DNA of 64,000 bases from Sutcliffiella cohnii (GCF_002250055.1 NZ_CP018866.1:4150869-4214868); one strand, 5' to 3'. Shown: positions 8,194-17,152, numbered from the stretch's first letter. Made by a program: numbers and translations. The notes: a model not told the origin generated them from the letters alone.

Positions 8194-9117
8194 TTAGAAC
8201 TTTTTCAAATACACTTTCTCCATTAGATGGTCCGGACCTTTTTTAAATACGATGTCCGCTCGTTGTCGTGTTGGCAAAATGTTTTCTCGTAAGTTTTTCG
8301 CATTAATGCTTTCCCAAATGCTCGTTGCTGTTTGAACGGCCTCTTCTTCCGATAATGAAATATATCGGTGAAAGTACGACATCGGATCCTGAAAAGCTGT
8401 TTTTTGTAACGTTAAAAATCTTTCAATGTACCATTTTTTTATATTCCGTACATCCGCATCTATATAAATGGAGAAATCAAAAAAATCACTAACAAAAACA
8501 GAATGTGATTTACTAACTTGCAAAACGTTGATTCCTTCTACAATTAATATATCTGGATTATTAATAATCTCTACTTTATCAGACAGTACGTCATACGTTA
8601 GATGTGAGTATAACGGCGCCTCGACTCTCGGTTTACCAGATTTCACATCCATCAAAAATTTTATTAATCTTTGAGTATCATAGCTTTCGGGAAACCCTTT
8701 ACGACTCATCCATCCTTTGCTTTCTAACGTAGCATTCGGATACAAAAAACCATCCGTTGTCACTAAACCGACTTCTTTATGATTGTCCCAACGTGATAGT
8801 AGAGTTTGAATTACCCTCGCCCCGGTACTTTTTCCAACCGCAACACTGCCTGCGATTCCAATAATAAAAGGAATTTTTTTCGCTTTATAGTCTAAAAATG
8901 AATTAGTTGCTCCTTGCAATTGCTGAGACGCTTTTACTTTTAAATTAATTAAACGTGTCAACGGTAAATAAATTTCTTCCACTTCTTGAAGGGAGATTTC
9001 TTCATTTATCCCTCGTATACTCTCTAATTCTTCCTCTGATAGCAGCAATGGTGTTTTATTACGTAGTTCAGCCCATTTGTCTCTATTAAATTGGATATAG
9101 TTTGTAAAAGGTTTCAT
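8194..9117 (-). CDS. coaA: Type I pantothenate kinase
   Basis: Phosphorylates pantothenate, the first step of coenzyme A synthesis. The P-loop is [11 protein letters not shown] (near residue 86), with [28 protein letters not shown] and VEGINVLQ, all typical of the bacterial CoaA fold. SMSYFHRY-like and ENILPTR segments close the C-terminus. The reading can be extended to 9156, but the upstream ATG has no ribosome site. The ATG at 9117 has AGAGG 8 bases before it and gives 307 residues, near family length. Followed by speE after 102 bases. Confidence 0.92.
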   Translation of the reverse strand: MKPFTNYIQFNRDKWAELRNKTPLLLSEEELESIRGINEEISLQEVEEIYLPLTRLINLKVKASQQLQGATNSFLDYKAKKIPFIIGIAGSVAVGKSTGARVIQTLLSRWDNHKEVGLVTTDGFLYPNATLESKGWMSRKGFPESYDTQRLIKFLMDVKSGKPRVEAPLYSHLTYDVLSDKVEIINNPDILIVEGINVLQVSKSHSVFVSDFFDFSIYIDADVRNIKKWYIERFLTLQKTAFQDPMSYFHRYISLSEEEAVQTATSIWESINAKNLRENILPTRQRADIVFKKGPDHLMEKVYLKKF

Positions 9118-9333
9118 AGCAATTACCTCTAATTTGGATTTACGTTCATTGTTCATTTTAACAAATTGCTGCTAGTTTTAGAAAACAATTTTTAAAGCGC
9201 TCACATTTTAGGAGTTTTAAAGCTCTATCTAGGTTATCGTGTAGTCGCTTTTATGATATTATCTCCGGTCAGCTAGCGCGTCGGAATCGCGGAACATAGG
9301 CATTTATCTCGCTACTGTTTACTTATGTGCAAA

Positions 9334-9368
9334 AAAAAGACCCCGCAGCCGCGCTACAAGGTCTTTTT
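9334..9368. terminator. Bidirectional rho-independent terminator
   Basis: AAAAAGACC/GGTCTTTTT with a 17-base GC-rich loop. It lies between the coaA promoter region and the IS3 element. Confidence 0.75.
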
Positions 9369-9420
9369 AGCATATATATTTGATGATGTTCGTCGGCATA
9401 ATCGAGTACAGTACATGGTT

Positions 9421-9448
9421 TTTTTCCAATATTTGTGTGGACGTGGGA
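9421..9448. repeat. REP-like repeat, left half at the IS3 element
   Basis: TTTTTCCAATATTTGTGTGG then ACGTGGGA. It is cut after GGA by the IS3 element; the rest resumes at 10904. Confidence 0.85.
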
Positions 9449-9491
9449 TGTGGTGAACCCCAAAAGTTAGAGTCAAAATCTAACCTTTGGT

Positions 9492-10046
9492 GTGAGTCGG
9501 TTGACAAGGAAATATAGTGAAAATTTAAAGAAAATGGTTGTTAAGGAGTATCAAGAAGGTAAACTCGGAATCCGACCTCTGGCAAATAAGTATGGCATTA
9601 AATCAAAATCATTGATCCATAGGTGGATTAAGTCCTATGAAAAATTTGGTGAAAAAGGTTTAGTAAATAGAAAGAATACAGAAACATATACTGTTCAATT
9701 CAAGCTAGATGTATTAAGCTTTATGAAGAGAACAGGTTCTTCAGCTATGGAAACCGCCCTTCACTTTGGTATTACTAATTCAACTACCGTATCTAGGTGG
9801 ATGAGAGCTGTCACTGTTGGAGGTGGATTGGAAGGCCTGAATAAACTAAAAGGACGGCCTCCCATGTCTAAAAATAAGAAAAAACAAGAAGAAATGACGA
9901 ATGAACAAAGGTTAGAAAGAGAGAACGAACTACTACGTTTAGAGGTAGAATATCTAAAAAAGTTAAGAGCTTTTCAGATGGATCCGGAAGGCTATCTCGA
10001 AAAGCACAAGCAGCGTTATCATTCGAACTCAAAGAAACCTAATTAA
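9492..10046 (+). CDS. IS3-family OrfA (DNA-binding subunit)
   Basis: A 184-residue protein with two helix-turn-helix segments (IRPLANKYGIKSKSLIHRW near residue 28; ETALHFGITNSTTVSRWM near 83) and a leucine-zipper-like end (NELLRLEVEYLKKLRA). The start is GTG, without a clear ribosome site. The heptamer A-AAA-AAG at 9956-9962 is in frame and is a suitable -1 slippage site for making the OrfAB transposase. OrfB lies in the -1 frame, as the model needs. Confidence 0.88.
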   Translation: MSRLTRKYSENLKKMVVKEYQEGKLGIRPLANKYGIKSKSLIHRWIKSYEKFGEKGLVNRKNTETYTVQFKLDVLSFMKRTGSSAMETALHFGITNSTTVSRWMRAVTVGGGLEGLNKLKGRPPMSKNKKKQEEMTNEQRLERENELLRLEVEYLKKLRAFQMDPEGYLEKHKQRYHSNSKKPN

Positions 10047-10063
10047 AAGATGTTTTAGTAAGA

Positions 10064-10873
10064 GTGGGTATTCCAGAATCCACTTACCATTATCATATAA
10101 AAGCAATGGAAAAGGAAAATCCAAAGCAGGAACTAGAGGATTTGATTCTATCCATATTCAATGAGCATGGGGGTAATTTTGGGTACCGTCGTGTTCGATT
10201 AGAATTACGTAACAAAGGATATAAGGTTAATCATAAGGCTGTACAGCGTATCATGAACAAGTTAGGGATTAAGTGTATAAAGTTTAGTAGAAAGACTAGA
10301 AAGTACAACTCCTACAAGGGGAATGTTGGAAAGGTAGCTAAAAATCGTTTAAATCGACGATTTAAAACAAGTGTATGCCATCAAAAATTGGCTACTGATA
10401 TTACGGAATTTAAATGTACGAATGGTGTTAAACTTTATCTTAGCCCTATCATGGACTTATTTAATGGGGAAATTCTCTCCTACGAGATAGGAGCTAGTCC
10501 AACATTAGACCTTACGTTGAAGCCTCTTTTGAAGGCAATAAACATAGTAAAAGATTCAAAGTATCGAACTACTATTCACTCTGATCAAGGATGTCAATAT
10601 CAACACAAAAAGTGGGTTAAAACACTAAAAGAAAATAAGATATTTCAAAGTATGTCTCGAAAAGGGAATTGTTTGGATAATTCTCCAATGGAGAACTTCT
10701 TTGGCATACTAAAACAAGAAATGTATCACGGAGAGCCGTTGTGTTCGTTTGAAGAATTAAAAGAGAAGATTGATATATATATAGATTACTATAACAATAA
10801 ACGCATTAAGCAAAAATTGGATGGCATGAGTCCGGTTCAATTCCGCATCCATACCAGCCAATTAGCTGCATAA
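10064..10873 (+). CDS. IS3-family OrfB (DDE transposase)
   Basis: The rve integrase core shows the catalytic acids in LATDITEF, IHSDQGCQY and SPMENFFGILKQE, plus the family ending YNNKRIKQKLDGMSPVQFR. The frame continues upstream of the GTG at 10064 (KDVLVRVGIPEST looks native) back to a TAA at 10040-10042. That stop lies between the slippery heptamer and the domain, so a standard OrfAB fusion would be cut short unless the stop is bypassed. The copy may be a point mutant. Confidence 0.85.
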   Translation: MGIPESTYHYHIKAMEKENPKQELEDLILSIFNEHGGNFGYRRVRLELRNKGYKVNHKAVQRIMNKLGIKCIKFSRKTRKYNSYKGNVGKVAKNRLNRRFKTSVCHQKLATDITEFKCTNGVKLYLSPIMDLFNGEILSYEIGASPTLDLTLKPLLKAINIVKDSKYRTTIHSDQGCQYQHKKWVKTLKENKIFQSMSRKGNCLDNSPMENFFGILKQEMYHGEPLCSFEELKEKIDIYIDYYNNKRIKQKLDGMSPVQFRIHTSQLAA

Positions 10874-10900
10874 TAAAAACTCTAACTTTTGGGGGTCGCA

Positions 10901-12301
10901 TCAGGACCTGTCCCTCCGTCCATGGTATGTGTCCCTCTGTCCACCCACTTGTTTTCCAGGGTGGTGTGGTGGTAGTTGATCGCCTTTGCCGAATAGGTTT
11001 TCTCTTAATGTGTCGCCTTCGTATTCTTTTCGGACTACTCCTCTTTCTTGTAGGATTGGGACAACTAGCTCTACGAAGTCCACGAAGGTGCCTGGAGTAA
11101 TCGCGTAGGCGATGTTAAACCCATCTACTCCGGTTTCTTCCACCCAGTGCTCCAAGTCATCTGCTACCTGTTTTGGACTTCCAACTGTAACTGGTCCTAA
11201 CCCTCCAATTCCGGTGTATTTTTTAATTTCATCTATCGTCCAATTAATATCTGAATCTATTTTCGTAAAGTTTTCCACCGTAGATTGTATGGCATCATTT
11301 TTTACATATTTAAGATTCTCATTGGGACCATACTCTGAAAAATCAATTCCGGTCCAGCCACCAAGAAGCGCCAGTGCACCTTCATCGCTTATATGATTTT
11401 TGTACTCTCTTAATTTTTCAAAAGCCTCTTCCTCCGTTCGGCCAACAATTGGAGTAATACAAGCAAGTATTTTTATTTCCTCAGGTGCTCTGCCGGAGCG
11501 AATTGCCTCTTCACGTAGTTTCTTTACAGACTGTTTAGCTGCGTTCTTTGTCGGTGAACCAATAAAGACTAACTCGGCATGTTTCCCAGCGAAAGCTCTT
11601 CCCTTAGTCGAAGTCCCTGCTTGGTAAAGCACCGGTGTTCTTTGTGGCGACGGTTCACATAAGTGTGCACCAGGAACTTTATAATACTTTCCTTCATGGT
11701 TAATATCGTGAACCTTACTTGGGTCAGCAAAAATCCGATTCACCTTATCTCGTAAAACTGCGTCGTCCTCCCAGCTAGCTTCCCATAATTTATAGCAAAC
11801 TTGTAAATATTCCTCAGCGATATCGTATCGCTCATCATGATTAATTTGATCCTCTAATCCGATATTAACAGCCGCACTTTTTAAATAAGACGTTACAATA
11901 TTCCAACCAACTCGACCTTTTGTAATATGATCTAGCGTCGACATTCTACGAGCAAATGTGTAAGGATGCTCATGGGTTACCGACGCAGTAACCCCGAACC
12001 CTAAATGCTTCGTTACCGCTGACATTAACGGGACAACAAGAGATGGGTCGTTAACAGGAGTTTGTGTACCTTGACGGATAGCAGCATCTCTAGAACCTTG
12101 ATACACATCATACGTACCTAATACATCTGCTAGAAAAATAGCATCAAACCGACCCTTTTCTAAAATTTTCGCAAGTTCAATCCAATATTCGCTGTCCTTA
12201 TAACGGTGAGATTGATCTTCCGGATGAGTCCATAAACCTGGTGACTGATGCCCTACACAGTTCATATCAAATGCGTTTAAATAAATTCTTTTCTTTGTCA
12301 T
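10901..12301 (-). CDS. FMN-dependent monooxygenase, NtaA/SnaA/DszA (SoxA) family
   Basis: A two-component flavin monooxygenase of the bacterial luciferase-like superfamily, needing reduced FMN from a partner. Typical features are the start KRIYLNAFDMNCVGHQSPGL, DAIFLADVLG, HPYTFARRMSTLDHITKGRVGWNIVTS, VLYQAGTSTKGRAFA and the C-terminal DGFNIAY. Substrates in the family include nitrilotriacetate and organosulfur compounds; the nearby yezD/S-box hints at sulfur, but only as inference. Good GGGAG ribosome site. The last 14 residues (GGQRDTYHGRRDRS) are encoded by the REP, and the TGA stop is the terminal TGA of the IS3 element. The native C-terminus was therefore probably altered. Confidence 0.88.
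   Translation of the reverse strand: MTKKRIYLNAFDMNCVGHQSPGLWTHPEDQSHRYKDSEYWIELAKILEKGRFDAIFLADVLGTYDVYQGSRDAAIRQGTQTPVNDPSLVVPLMSAVTKHLGFGVTASVTHEHPYTFARRMSTLDHITKGRVGWNIVTSYLKSAAVNIGLEDQINHDERYDIAEEYLQVCYKLWEASWEDDAVLRDKVNRIFADPSKVHDINHEGKYYKVPGAHLCEPSPQRTPVLYQAGTSTKGRAFAGKHAELVFIGSPTKNAAKQSVKKLREEAIRSGRAPEEIKILACITPIVGRTEEEAFEKLREYKNHISDEGALALLGGWTGIDFSEYGPNENLKYVKNDAIQSTVENFTKIDSDINWTIDEIKKYTGIGGLGPVTVGSPKQVADDLEHWVEETGVDGFNIAYAITPGTFVDFVELVVPILQERGVVRKEYEGDTLRENLFGKGDQLPPHHPGKQVGGQRDTYHGRRDRS
10904..10944. repeat. REP-like repeat inside the 3' end of the monooxygenase gene
   Basis: GGACCTGTCCCTCCGTCC then ATGGTATGTGTCCCTCTGTCCAC. Continues the half at 9421-9448. Confidence 0.85.
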
Positions 12302-12415
12302 AATAATTCGCTCCCTTTTCGAGTATTTTTGCTTTTAAATCTACCTGACTAAAACTACCTTAATCATCCTTTCTTTTCGCTGTCCGCCTCCTTTCCTCTA
12401 TTCAAAAATTTCATA

Positions 12416-12474
12416 AAAAAAGACATCTTTATCCAAAACGTTATTTTTAAAACGCTTTGAAAATAAAGATGCCT
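12416..12474 (-). terminator. Terminator of the yezD transcript
   Basis: On the minus strand CATCTTTA (rc 12464-12471) pairs with TAAAGATG (rc 12424-12431) across a long loop and is followed by TTTTTTT. It separates yezD from the monooxygenase gene. Confidence 0.65.
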
Positions 12475-12494
12475 TTAGTCGTCTAATCGGCAAA

Positions 12495-12683
12495 CTATTT
12501 ACTATTTTTATAGGTTCTCTCACTTTTACTAGGTGTCGTTTGTTGCAATGAAAAACGCTTCTTTTCCGTCGTATCGATTTGAGTAATTTGCCCATTATGG
12601 ACGGTAACTTCAATCGTTCCAAATTCCAAGCTCTCCAAAGTTGATAAAATATGTTTCACTTTTGACTCTTCAAGTTTTGCCAT
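12495..12683 (-). CDS. yezD: YezD-family small protein (DUF2292)
   Basis: A 62-residue basic protein with the DUF2292 pattern: LESLEFGTIEVTVHNGQITQIDTTEKKRF. The fold is a small alpha/beta unit with no known biochemical role. RBS AGGGGAG lies 6 bases before the ATG. It sits directly downstream of an S-box riboswitch with its own terminator, so expression should rise when SAM is scarce. That links it to sulfur or methionine metabolism, in line with the sulfur-linked regulation reported for YezD-type genes. A second reading over the same bases (12398-12622) is a shadow. Confidence 0.85.
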   Translation of the reverse strand: MAKLEESKVKHILSTLESLEFGTIEVTVHNGQITQIDTTEKKRFSLQQTTPSKSERTYKNSK

Positions 12684-12740
12684 ATAATCTCCCCTTGTTT
12701 ATTAATAGGTTGCTAATGAGTTCTCGGTTCATTTTGGCTA

Positions 12741-12898
12741 AAATAAAAACCCTCTTCTAAAAAAAGAAGAGGGCAAATGTAAATAGTTCAATACTCTCTT
12801 CTTATCTTTCAAGCATATAGCTTGCTGGAATTGGCACAGTACAATCTGTCTGTTGCCGAGGTATCGTCGGGCCAGTCCCTCCACCTCTCTGGATAAGA
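12741..12898 (-). promoter_or_regulatory. SAM riboswitch (S-box) with intrinsic terminator
   Basis: On the minus strand the leader starts CTTATCCAGAGAGGTGGAGG, continues GACTGGCCCGACGATACCTC then GGCAACAG, and has GTGCCAATTCC and a closing GATAAGAAGAG. These are the conserved S-box elements in order. The expression platform ends in CCCTCTTCT/AGAAGAGGG (12765-12773 with 12750-12758) followed by TTTTTATTT. Binding of SAM should favour termination before yezD. Confidence 0.93.
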
Positions 12899-12919
12899 AT
12901 AAAAATAGTTATTTAATTG

Positions 12920-12948
12920 TTATTAATTAATTATATTCGTTGGTGCAA
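12920..12948 (-). promoter_or_regulatory. Sigma-A-like promoter of the S-box leader
   Basis: TTGCAC (12943-12948) and TAATAA (12920-12925) with a 17-base spacer on the minus strand, about 20 bases before the riboswitch begins. Confidence 0.55.
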
Positions 12949-13028
12949 TTTGTATTCGTGAATATCCGAAGGAATCCGTATTGGAATAGTTGAATATTCT
13001 GAATAAAATTAATTTACATGAAGTTCTA

Positions 13029-13511
13029 TTATTTGTCAACACTTTCTTTTTGAGTGCTTGGAGATGAGGATGCTTTCCCCTTCTGCCTCAACCAACTAAC
13101 AACAAAATGTATAATAAGCAGAATCACCCCCAGCTCAATCGCATGGTCGGCTATATTCAGAACCCCGCCAGAACGAACAATAAAGTCTGTTACCGTTCCA
13201 AACAAAAATCGATCAATCGCATTTCCGATTGCCCCACCGACGAGAAATCCAAAACTCAAATCAATAAGCAGTCCCTTCATGTCTTCCGTTTTACGAAGGT
13301 ATAAAACAAATATGACAAACAACACTGCTACAACTCCAAAAAGCCGCGCATTACCCGGAAACAACCCTCCTGCCATCCCACTATTTTCGATATGCGTAAA
13401 CTGTATTCCCCAGATAGTAAATCTTTCATGGAGTTCTACGTAGGCCCGAACAAAATTTTTAGAAAGCTGGTCAAGCAAAATAACGAGGATCGCTGTTATG
13501 TAAAATAGCAT
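13029..13511 (-). CDS. lspA: Signal peptidase II (prolipoprotein signal peptidase)
   Basis: Cleaves signal peptides of diacylglyceryl-modified prolipoproteins in the membrane. About 160 residues with four transmembrane segments. The A box is ILLDQLSKNFV, the NxG box is ENSGMAGG, and the two catalytic-aspartate boxes are GNAIDRFLFGTVTDFI and LNIADHAIELG. Longer readings begin in the REP at 13593-13652 and have no support. MLFYITAIL at 13511 matches LspA starts and has AGGGT before it. The partner genes rluD and pyrR are not adjacent here, so this may be a stand-alone copy. Lipoprotein genes exist elsewhere in the window. Confidence 0.9.
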   Translation of the reverse strand: MLFYITAILVILLDQLSKNFVRAYVELHERFTIWGIQFTHIENSGMAGGLFPGNARLFGVVAVLFVIFVLYLRKTEDMKGLLIDLSFGFLVGGAIGNAIDRFLFGTVTDFIVRSGGVLNIADHAIELGVILLIIHFVVSWLRQKGKASSSPSTQKESVDK

Positions 13512-13592
13512 TTTTACCCTACTTTCCGAAATTAGCACTCTACCTGTCAGTATAATGAAAAACTCGCTTTCAATACAAAGATGATGCTTCAA

Positions 13593-13652
13593 GGTGGACA
13601 CAGGGAGGTGGACACAGGGACAGGTCCCTCGTCCACACTTTTTTTGGAAAAT
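13593..13652. repeat. REP-like repeat with a partial tandem copy
   Basis: GGTGGACACAGGGA occurs twice, followed by CAGGTCCCTCGTCCACAC and TTTTTTTGGAAA. Confidence 0.85.
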
Positions 13653-13773
13653 TCACTATTTCCTCCTCTCATCCTGACCATCAACTTTGTTAAAATATAG
13701 GGTGTATTATTATTATGGGCGCTTAAATACACGGATAGTAAACCTATCCACTGCCCACAATTAGGAGGCAATC

Positions 13774-14178
13774 ATGAAAGGTTTTTTAGAAAGTGAAGGA
13801 TTTAAGAAGTACATATATTTTATAGCTGGACTAATATTATTTGGCTTAGGCTTCTTTATCCTCGTTAACGGAGAAGAACGTTTTCTCTTTAAATTGGCGT
13901 TTGCCATCGTTTCTATTTGCGGAGGAATCCAAGTAGTGGCCACATTTCTAAAGGATTCATGGAAAAGTTCTGCTAAACTACTAAAAAACTCGTTCACCTA
14001 TTGTGGTTTTATTATAATTGGAAGTATCGTTTTGGATCATTTAGTTTATGGGACATATACAGTTCCATTGTGGGGGCTAATCGTAAGTTACCTTTTTGTC
14101 GTTATTGTTCTTTTAATATGGATTATCCAACTAATAAATTTCGTGAAATGGAAAAAAGTTAAATCTTCAAGCTGCTAA
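13774..14178 (+). CDS. Small integral membrane protein, unknown
   Basis: 134 residues with about four hydrophobic segments (roughly 12-30, 37-58, 72-92 and 99-124) and a lysine-rich cytoplasmic end (KWKKVKSSSC). An AGGAGG site lies 7 bases before the ATG, and a strong terminator follows at 14231. I recognise no family motif. It appears to be a single-gene transcription unit, divergent from lspA across a REP. Confidence 0.75.
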   Translation: MKGFLESEGFKKYIYFIAGLILFGLGFFILVNGEERFLFKLAFAIVSICGGIQVVATFLKDSWKSSAKLLKNSFTYCGFIIIGSIVLDHLVYGTYTVPLWGLIVSYLFVVIVLLIWIIQLINFVKWKKVKSSSC

Positions 14179-14230
14179 AAGTAGCGTTCCTATTTAGAGA
14201 AAAAGTAGAAAAGTTTTCTCCACTCACAAA

Positions 14231-14273
14231 AAAGCAGTATTTAACATTTAAAACGTTAAATACTGCTTTTTTT
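14231..14273 (+). terminator. Strong rho-independent terminator
   Basis: 15-bp perfect stem AAAGCAGTATTTAAC (14231-14245) with GTTAAATACTGCTTT (14255-14269), then TTTTATTT. Confidence 0.9.
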
Positions 14274-14604
14274 ATTTCTAATCCATTGAACGGACGGTTT
14301 ATTTATGTTAAATTAGTATAGATAGACTCAAGGTTATTCACCTAAGCATAATTACCCTACTATAATTATACAATGTAATTTATTCTTTAGTCAACTCTTT
14401 TTTAAAACTTTTTTAAGGAGTGAGTGTGTAAGATGAATTTTCAGTTTTTGTAGAGTAGGAATGAATACAAACATTTACAGATAATATTAAGGAGAAGCTT
14501 TACTAAATCGCGCAATTCACCATATGAGGTTCGTTAATTACAGTAAGCAATAATACTTAAAAATTTTATTTTCATGGACGAAAGACTTGTTTCCTCGTCC
14601 GAAA

Positions 14605-14648
14605 TTTCCAATATCTGTGTGGACGAGGAACCTGTCCCTCCGTCCACG
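14605..14648. repeat. REP-like repeat before helD
   Basis: TTTCCAATATCTGTGTGG, then ACGAGGAACCTGTCCC and TCCGTCCACG. The GGAACCT variant equals the left guide in the IS110 RNA. It ends 22 bases before the helD start. Confidence 0.85.
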
Positions 14649-14670
14649 TTTATTGAAGGAGTGTATGTGT

Positions 14671-17019
14671 ATGATGAATTCAGAGTTTCAACTGGAGCAA
14701 GATCGATTGAGACGTGTGATAGAAATGATAAGAGAGCAAGTTGGTCGGTTGGAGGAAAGGACTTCTCAGCATCGGGACGAAGTGATTCATATTCGTAAAC
14801 ATTTTTGGGATGAGGTGAAAGTGAATACGGATTCGTTCGATGATTACTTGGAGACAATTATCGGTTTGCGCCAAGAGGCTCAAGCGCTCGCTGTTAGTCA
14901 AAGCACTCATCGGCATGCATCGAAGCGGCTCAACACTTTACGTCGTATGCAGAAATCTCCTTACTTCGGAAGGATTGATTTTAAAGAAGACGACTCGCCC
15001 GCTTCAGAGCAAGTATATATAGGTATTTCCACCCTTACAGATGAAACTGGCGATAATTTTCTCGTTTACGACTGGAGAGCGCCGATCGCGAGTGTGTATT
15101 ATGATTGCCAACCCGGTCCCGCTCAGTACGTTACACCTGGTGGCGAGATTGAAGGCGTTTTAGAGAAAAAGTGGCAATACTTAATCAAAAACGGCACCCT
15201 TCAATCGATGTTTGATACGAGTCTTACGATTGGAGACGAAATCCTCCAGCAAGTGCTCGGAAAAGGTACTGACAAACATATGCACAGTATCGTAGCGACG
15301 ATTCAACAGGAGCAAAACCGCATTATCCGTCATGATCGCGGAAGACTTCTCATCGTTCACGGTGCTGCAGGTAGTGGAAAAACTTCAGCTGCCCTTCAAC
15401 GAATTGCGTATATACTTTACAAATATCGAGAAAATCTCAATGCCGACCAAATTATTTTATTTTCTCCAAATACGATGTTTAATAGTTACGTATCTAACGT
15501 ACTACCGGAACTTGGCGAAGAAAATATGCAGCAGGTCACTTTTCAGGAATATTTAGACCATCGACTAAGCGACGAGTTTCATGTAGAAAATCCGTACGAC
15601 CAATTGGAATATATATTAACAGCTGATGATACCCCTACTTATCGCACAAGGGTTGCCAGCATTCGATACAAAGCGTCCACTCAATTTTTTGAGGCTATCC
15701 AGTCCTACAGAAAGTCGCTTGAAGAAGCCGGGATGCAATTCAAGAGTATTATCTTTAGAGGGAAGCCAATTGTAACTGCTGAACAAATACAAGAAAGGTT
15801 TTATTCCACTGACACTTCTCTCAAATTCTTTAATAGGTTGGAAAAGTTAAAGGAATGGCTTTTGGTTCAATTAAAAGAGGTCGAAAGGATGGAACGGAGA
15901 AAACCGTGGGTCCAGGAGGAAATAGAGCTACTTAGTAATGAGGAGTATCATAAAGCACGGAATTTTTTAGCAAAAAAACGAGGCTACAAGAAAGAAGATA
16001 TCGCTGATTACGAGGTGGAGCCAGTCGTGCTTGCCCAATTAATTGTCCATCAAAAATTGAAGGCAGTGCGAAAACGAATCCGAGCGTTTCAGTTTGTTGA
16101 CATAAATGCTATTTACGAGCAGCTTTTTGCAGATCCCTTGAAGCTCGCTCAGTTAATTGGGGAAACACCAGCAAAGTGGACGGAGATGTGTGAAGCGACG
16201 GTGAAAATGCTTGGCGAAGAAAAACTGTTTTACGAAGATGCCACCCCGTTTTTACTTTTAAAAGAGCTAATTTTAGGCTTTCAAATGAATAATGCAATAA
16301 AGCACGTAGTTGTAGACGAGGCGCAAGATTACTCGCCGTTTCAATTTGAGTTTCTAAAACGTTTATTCCCGATGGCTAGAATGACAGTCCTTGGTGATTT
16401 TAACCAAGCAATATTTGCACACGCAAGTGAAATGAATGATTTTCGTATTCTCATGAATTTGTACGGAGAGGAAAAGACGGAAGTAATTAACATGACCCGC
16501 AGCTACCGCTCAACGAAACCGATTATCGAATTTACTCGGAGTCTCATTCCGAACGGCGAAAAGATTATCCCTTTCGAACGTGACGGAGAGCGTCCGGTGT
16601 TGACACAAGTGGCGGATCATAACGAACTACACCGGGCAATCACTTCCAAGGTCTCTGATTTTAGAGAACTCGGCTACCATAGCATTGCAATCATATGCAA
16701 ATCAGCCGAGGAAAGTAAGCGCGCATACGAAGCACTGTCTGACATTGAGGATCTTAAGCTTTTGAGAAATAACTCAATAGAATACGAACAAGGAATTGTC
16801 GTCATCCCTTCCTATTTAGCAAAAGGTATTGAGTTCGATGCGGTCATCATTTATAACGCATCTGCGGAAGTTTACAGAGACGAGAGCCTCCTAAGAACAT
16901 TCTACACCGCCTGCACAAGAGCAATGCACCACCTACAACTATACAGCGTAGGTAAACTAACCCCACTCGTGGACACAGGGACAGGTCCCTCGTCCACACA
17001 TTTTTTGGAAATTGAATAG
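14671..17019 (+). CDS. helD: HelD-type RNA polymerase recycling ATPase / UvrD-like helicase
   Basis: In Bacillus, HelD binds RNA polymerase and removes it from stalled nucleic-acid complexes. The N-terminal coiled-coil arm (EQDRLRRVIEMIREQVGRL) comes first, then the Walker A VHGAAGSGKTSAALQR (near residue 230), the Walker B-region VVDEAQDYSPFQFEFLK (near 548), LGDFNQAIF, the TRSYRST motif and a C-terminal helicase segment (AKGIEFDAVIIYNA). The start at 14671 has GAAGGAG 9 bases upstream; the longer reading from 14587 merely translates the REP. The last 16 residues (VDTGTGPSSTHFLEIE) are encoded by another REP at 16969-17012. About 783 residues, near family length. Confidence 0.9.
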   Translation: MMNSEFQLEQDRLRRVIEMIREQVGRLEERTSQHRDEVIHIRKHFWDEVKVNTDSFDDYLETIIGLRQEAQALAVSQSTHRHASKRLNTLRRMQKSPYFGRIDFKEDDSPASEQVYIGISTLTDETGDNFLVYDWRAPIASVYYDCQPGPAQYVTPGGEIEGVLEKKWQYLIKNGTLQSMFDTSLTIGDEILQQVLGKGTDKHMHSIVATIQQEQNRIIRHDRGRLLIVHGAAGSGKTSAALQRIAYILYKYRENLNADQIILFSPNTMFNSYVSNVLPELGEENMQQVTFQEYLDHRLSDEFHVENPYDQLEYILTADDTPTYRTRVASIRYKASTQFFEAIQSYRKSLEEAGMQFKSIIFRGKPIVTAEQIQERFYSTDTSLKFFNRLEKLKEWLLVQLKEVERMERRKPWVQEEIELLSNEEYHKARNFLAKKRGYKKEDIADYEVEPVVLAQLIVHQKLKAVRKRIRAFQFVDINAIYEQLFADPLKLAQLIGETPAKWTEMCEATVKMLGEEKLFYEDATPFLLLKELILGFQMNNAIKHVVVDEAQDYSPFQFEFLKRLFPMARMTVLGDFNQAIFAHASEMNDFRILMNLYGEEKTEVINMTRSYRSTKPIIEFTRSLIPNGEKIIPFERDGERPVLTQVADHNELHRAITSKVSDFRELGYHSIAIICKSAEESKRAYEALSDIEDLKLLRNNSIEYEQGIVVIPSYLAKGIEFDAVIIYNASAEVYRDESLLRTFYTACTRAMHHLQLYSVGKLTPLVDTGTGPSSTHFLEIE
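16969..17012. repeat. REP-like repeat inside the 3' end of helD
   Basis: GTGGACACAGGGACAGGTCC then CTCGTCCACAC and TTTTTTGGAAATT. It is translated as part of the helD reading frame. Confidence 0.85.
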
Positions 17020-17152
17020 ATTTTTGAGAGAGGGCTTCGAAATGAAGCTCTTTTTTGTGGTGAGGATGATGGATTTTACGTTACATCCATCCGGATTAAA
17101 GGAATTCTCGTCCATTAATAGAATATATCTATTAAAAGGAGGTTTTCGTTAA

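Larger units (their letters stand above)
9449..10903 (+). mobile_element. IS3-family (IS150-like) insertion sequence
   Basis: 1455 bp. The left end TGTGGTGAACCCCAAAAGTT and the right end (reverse complement) TGATGCGACCCCCAAAAGTT are imperfect inverted repeats starting TG. The flanking GGA at 9446-9448 and 10904-10906 is a 3-bp target duplication. Removing the element and one GGA rebuilds a REP (ACGTGGGACCTGTCCCTCC). It carries orfA and orfB in the usual -1 relation. Confidence 0.92.

Noticed and set aside
13512-13601. N-terminal extension of LspA
   Set aside because: Begins in a REP and has no family support; MLFYITAIL at 13511 is the conserved start.
14587-14670. N-terminal extension of HelD
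   Set aside because: It only translates the REP at 14605-14648; the ATG at 14671 has a GAAGGAG site and matches HelD starts.
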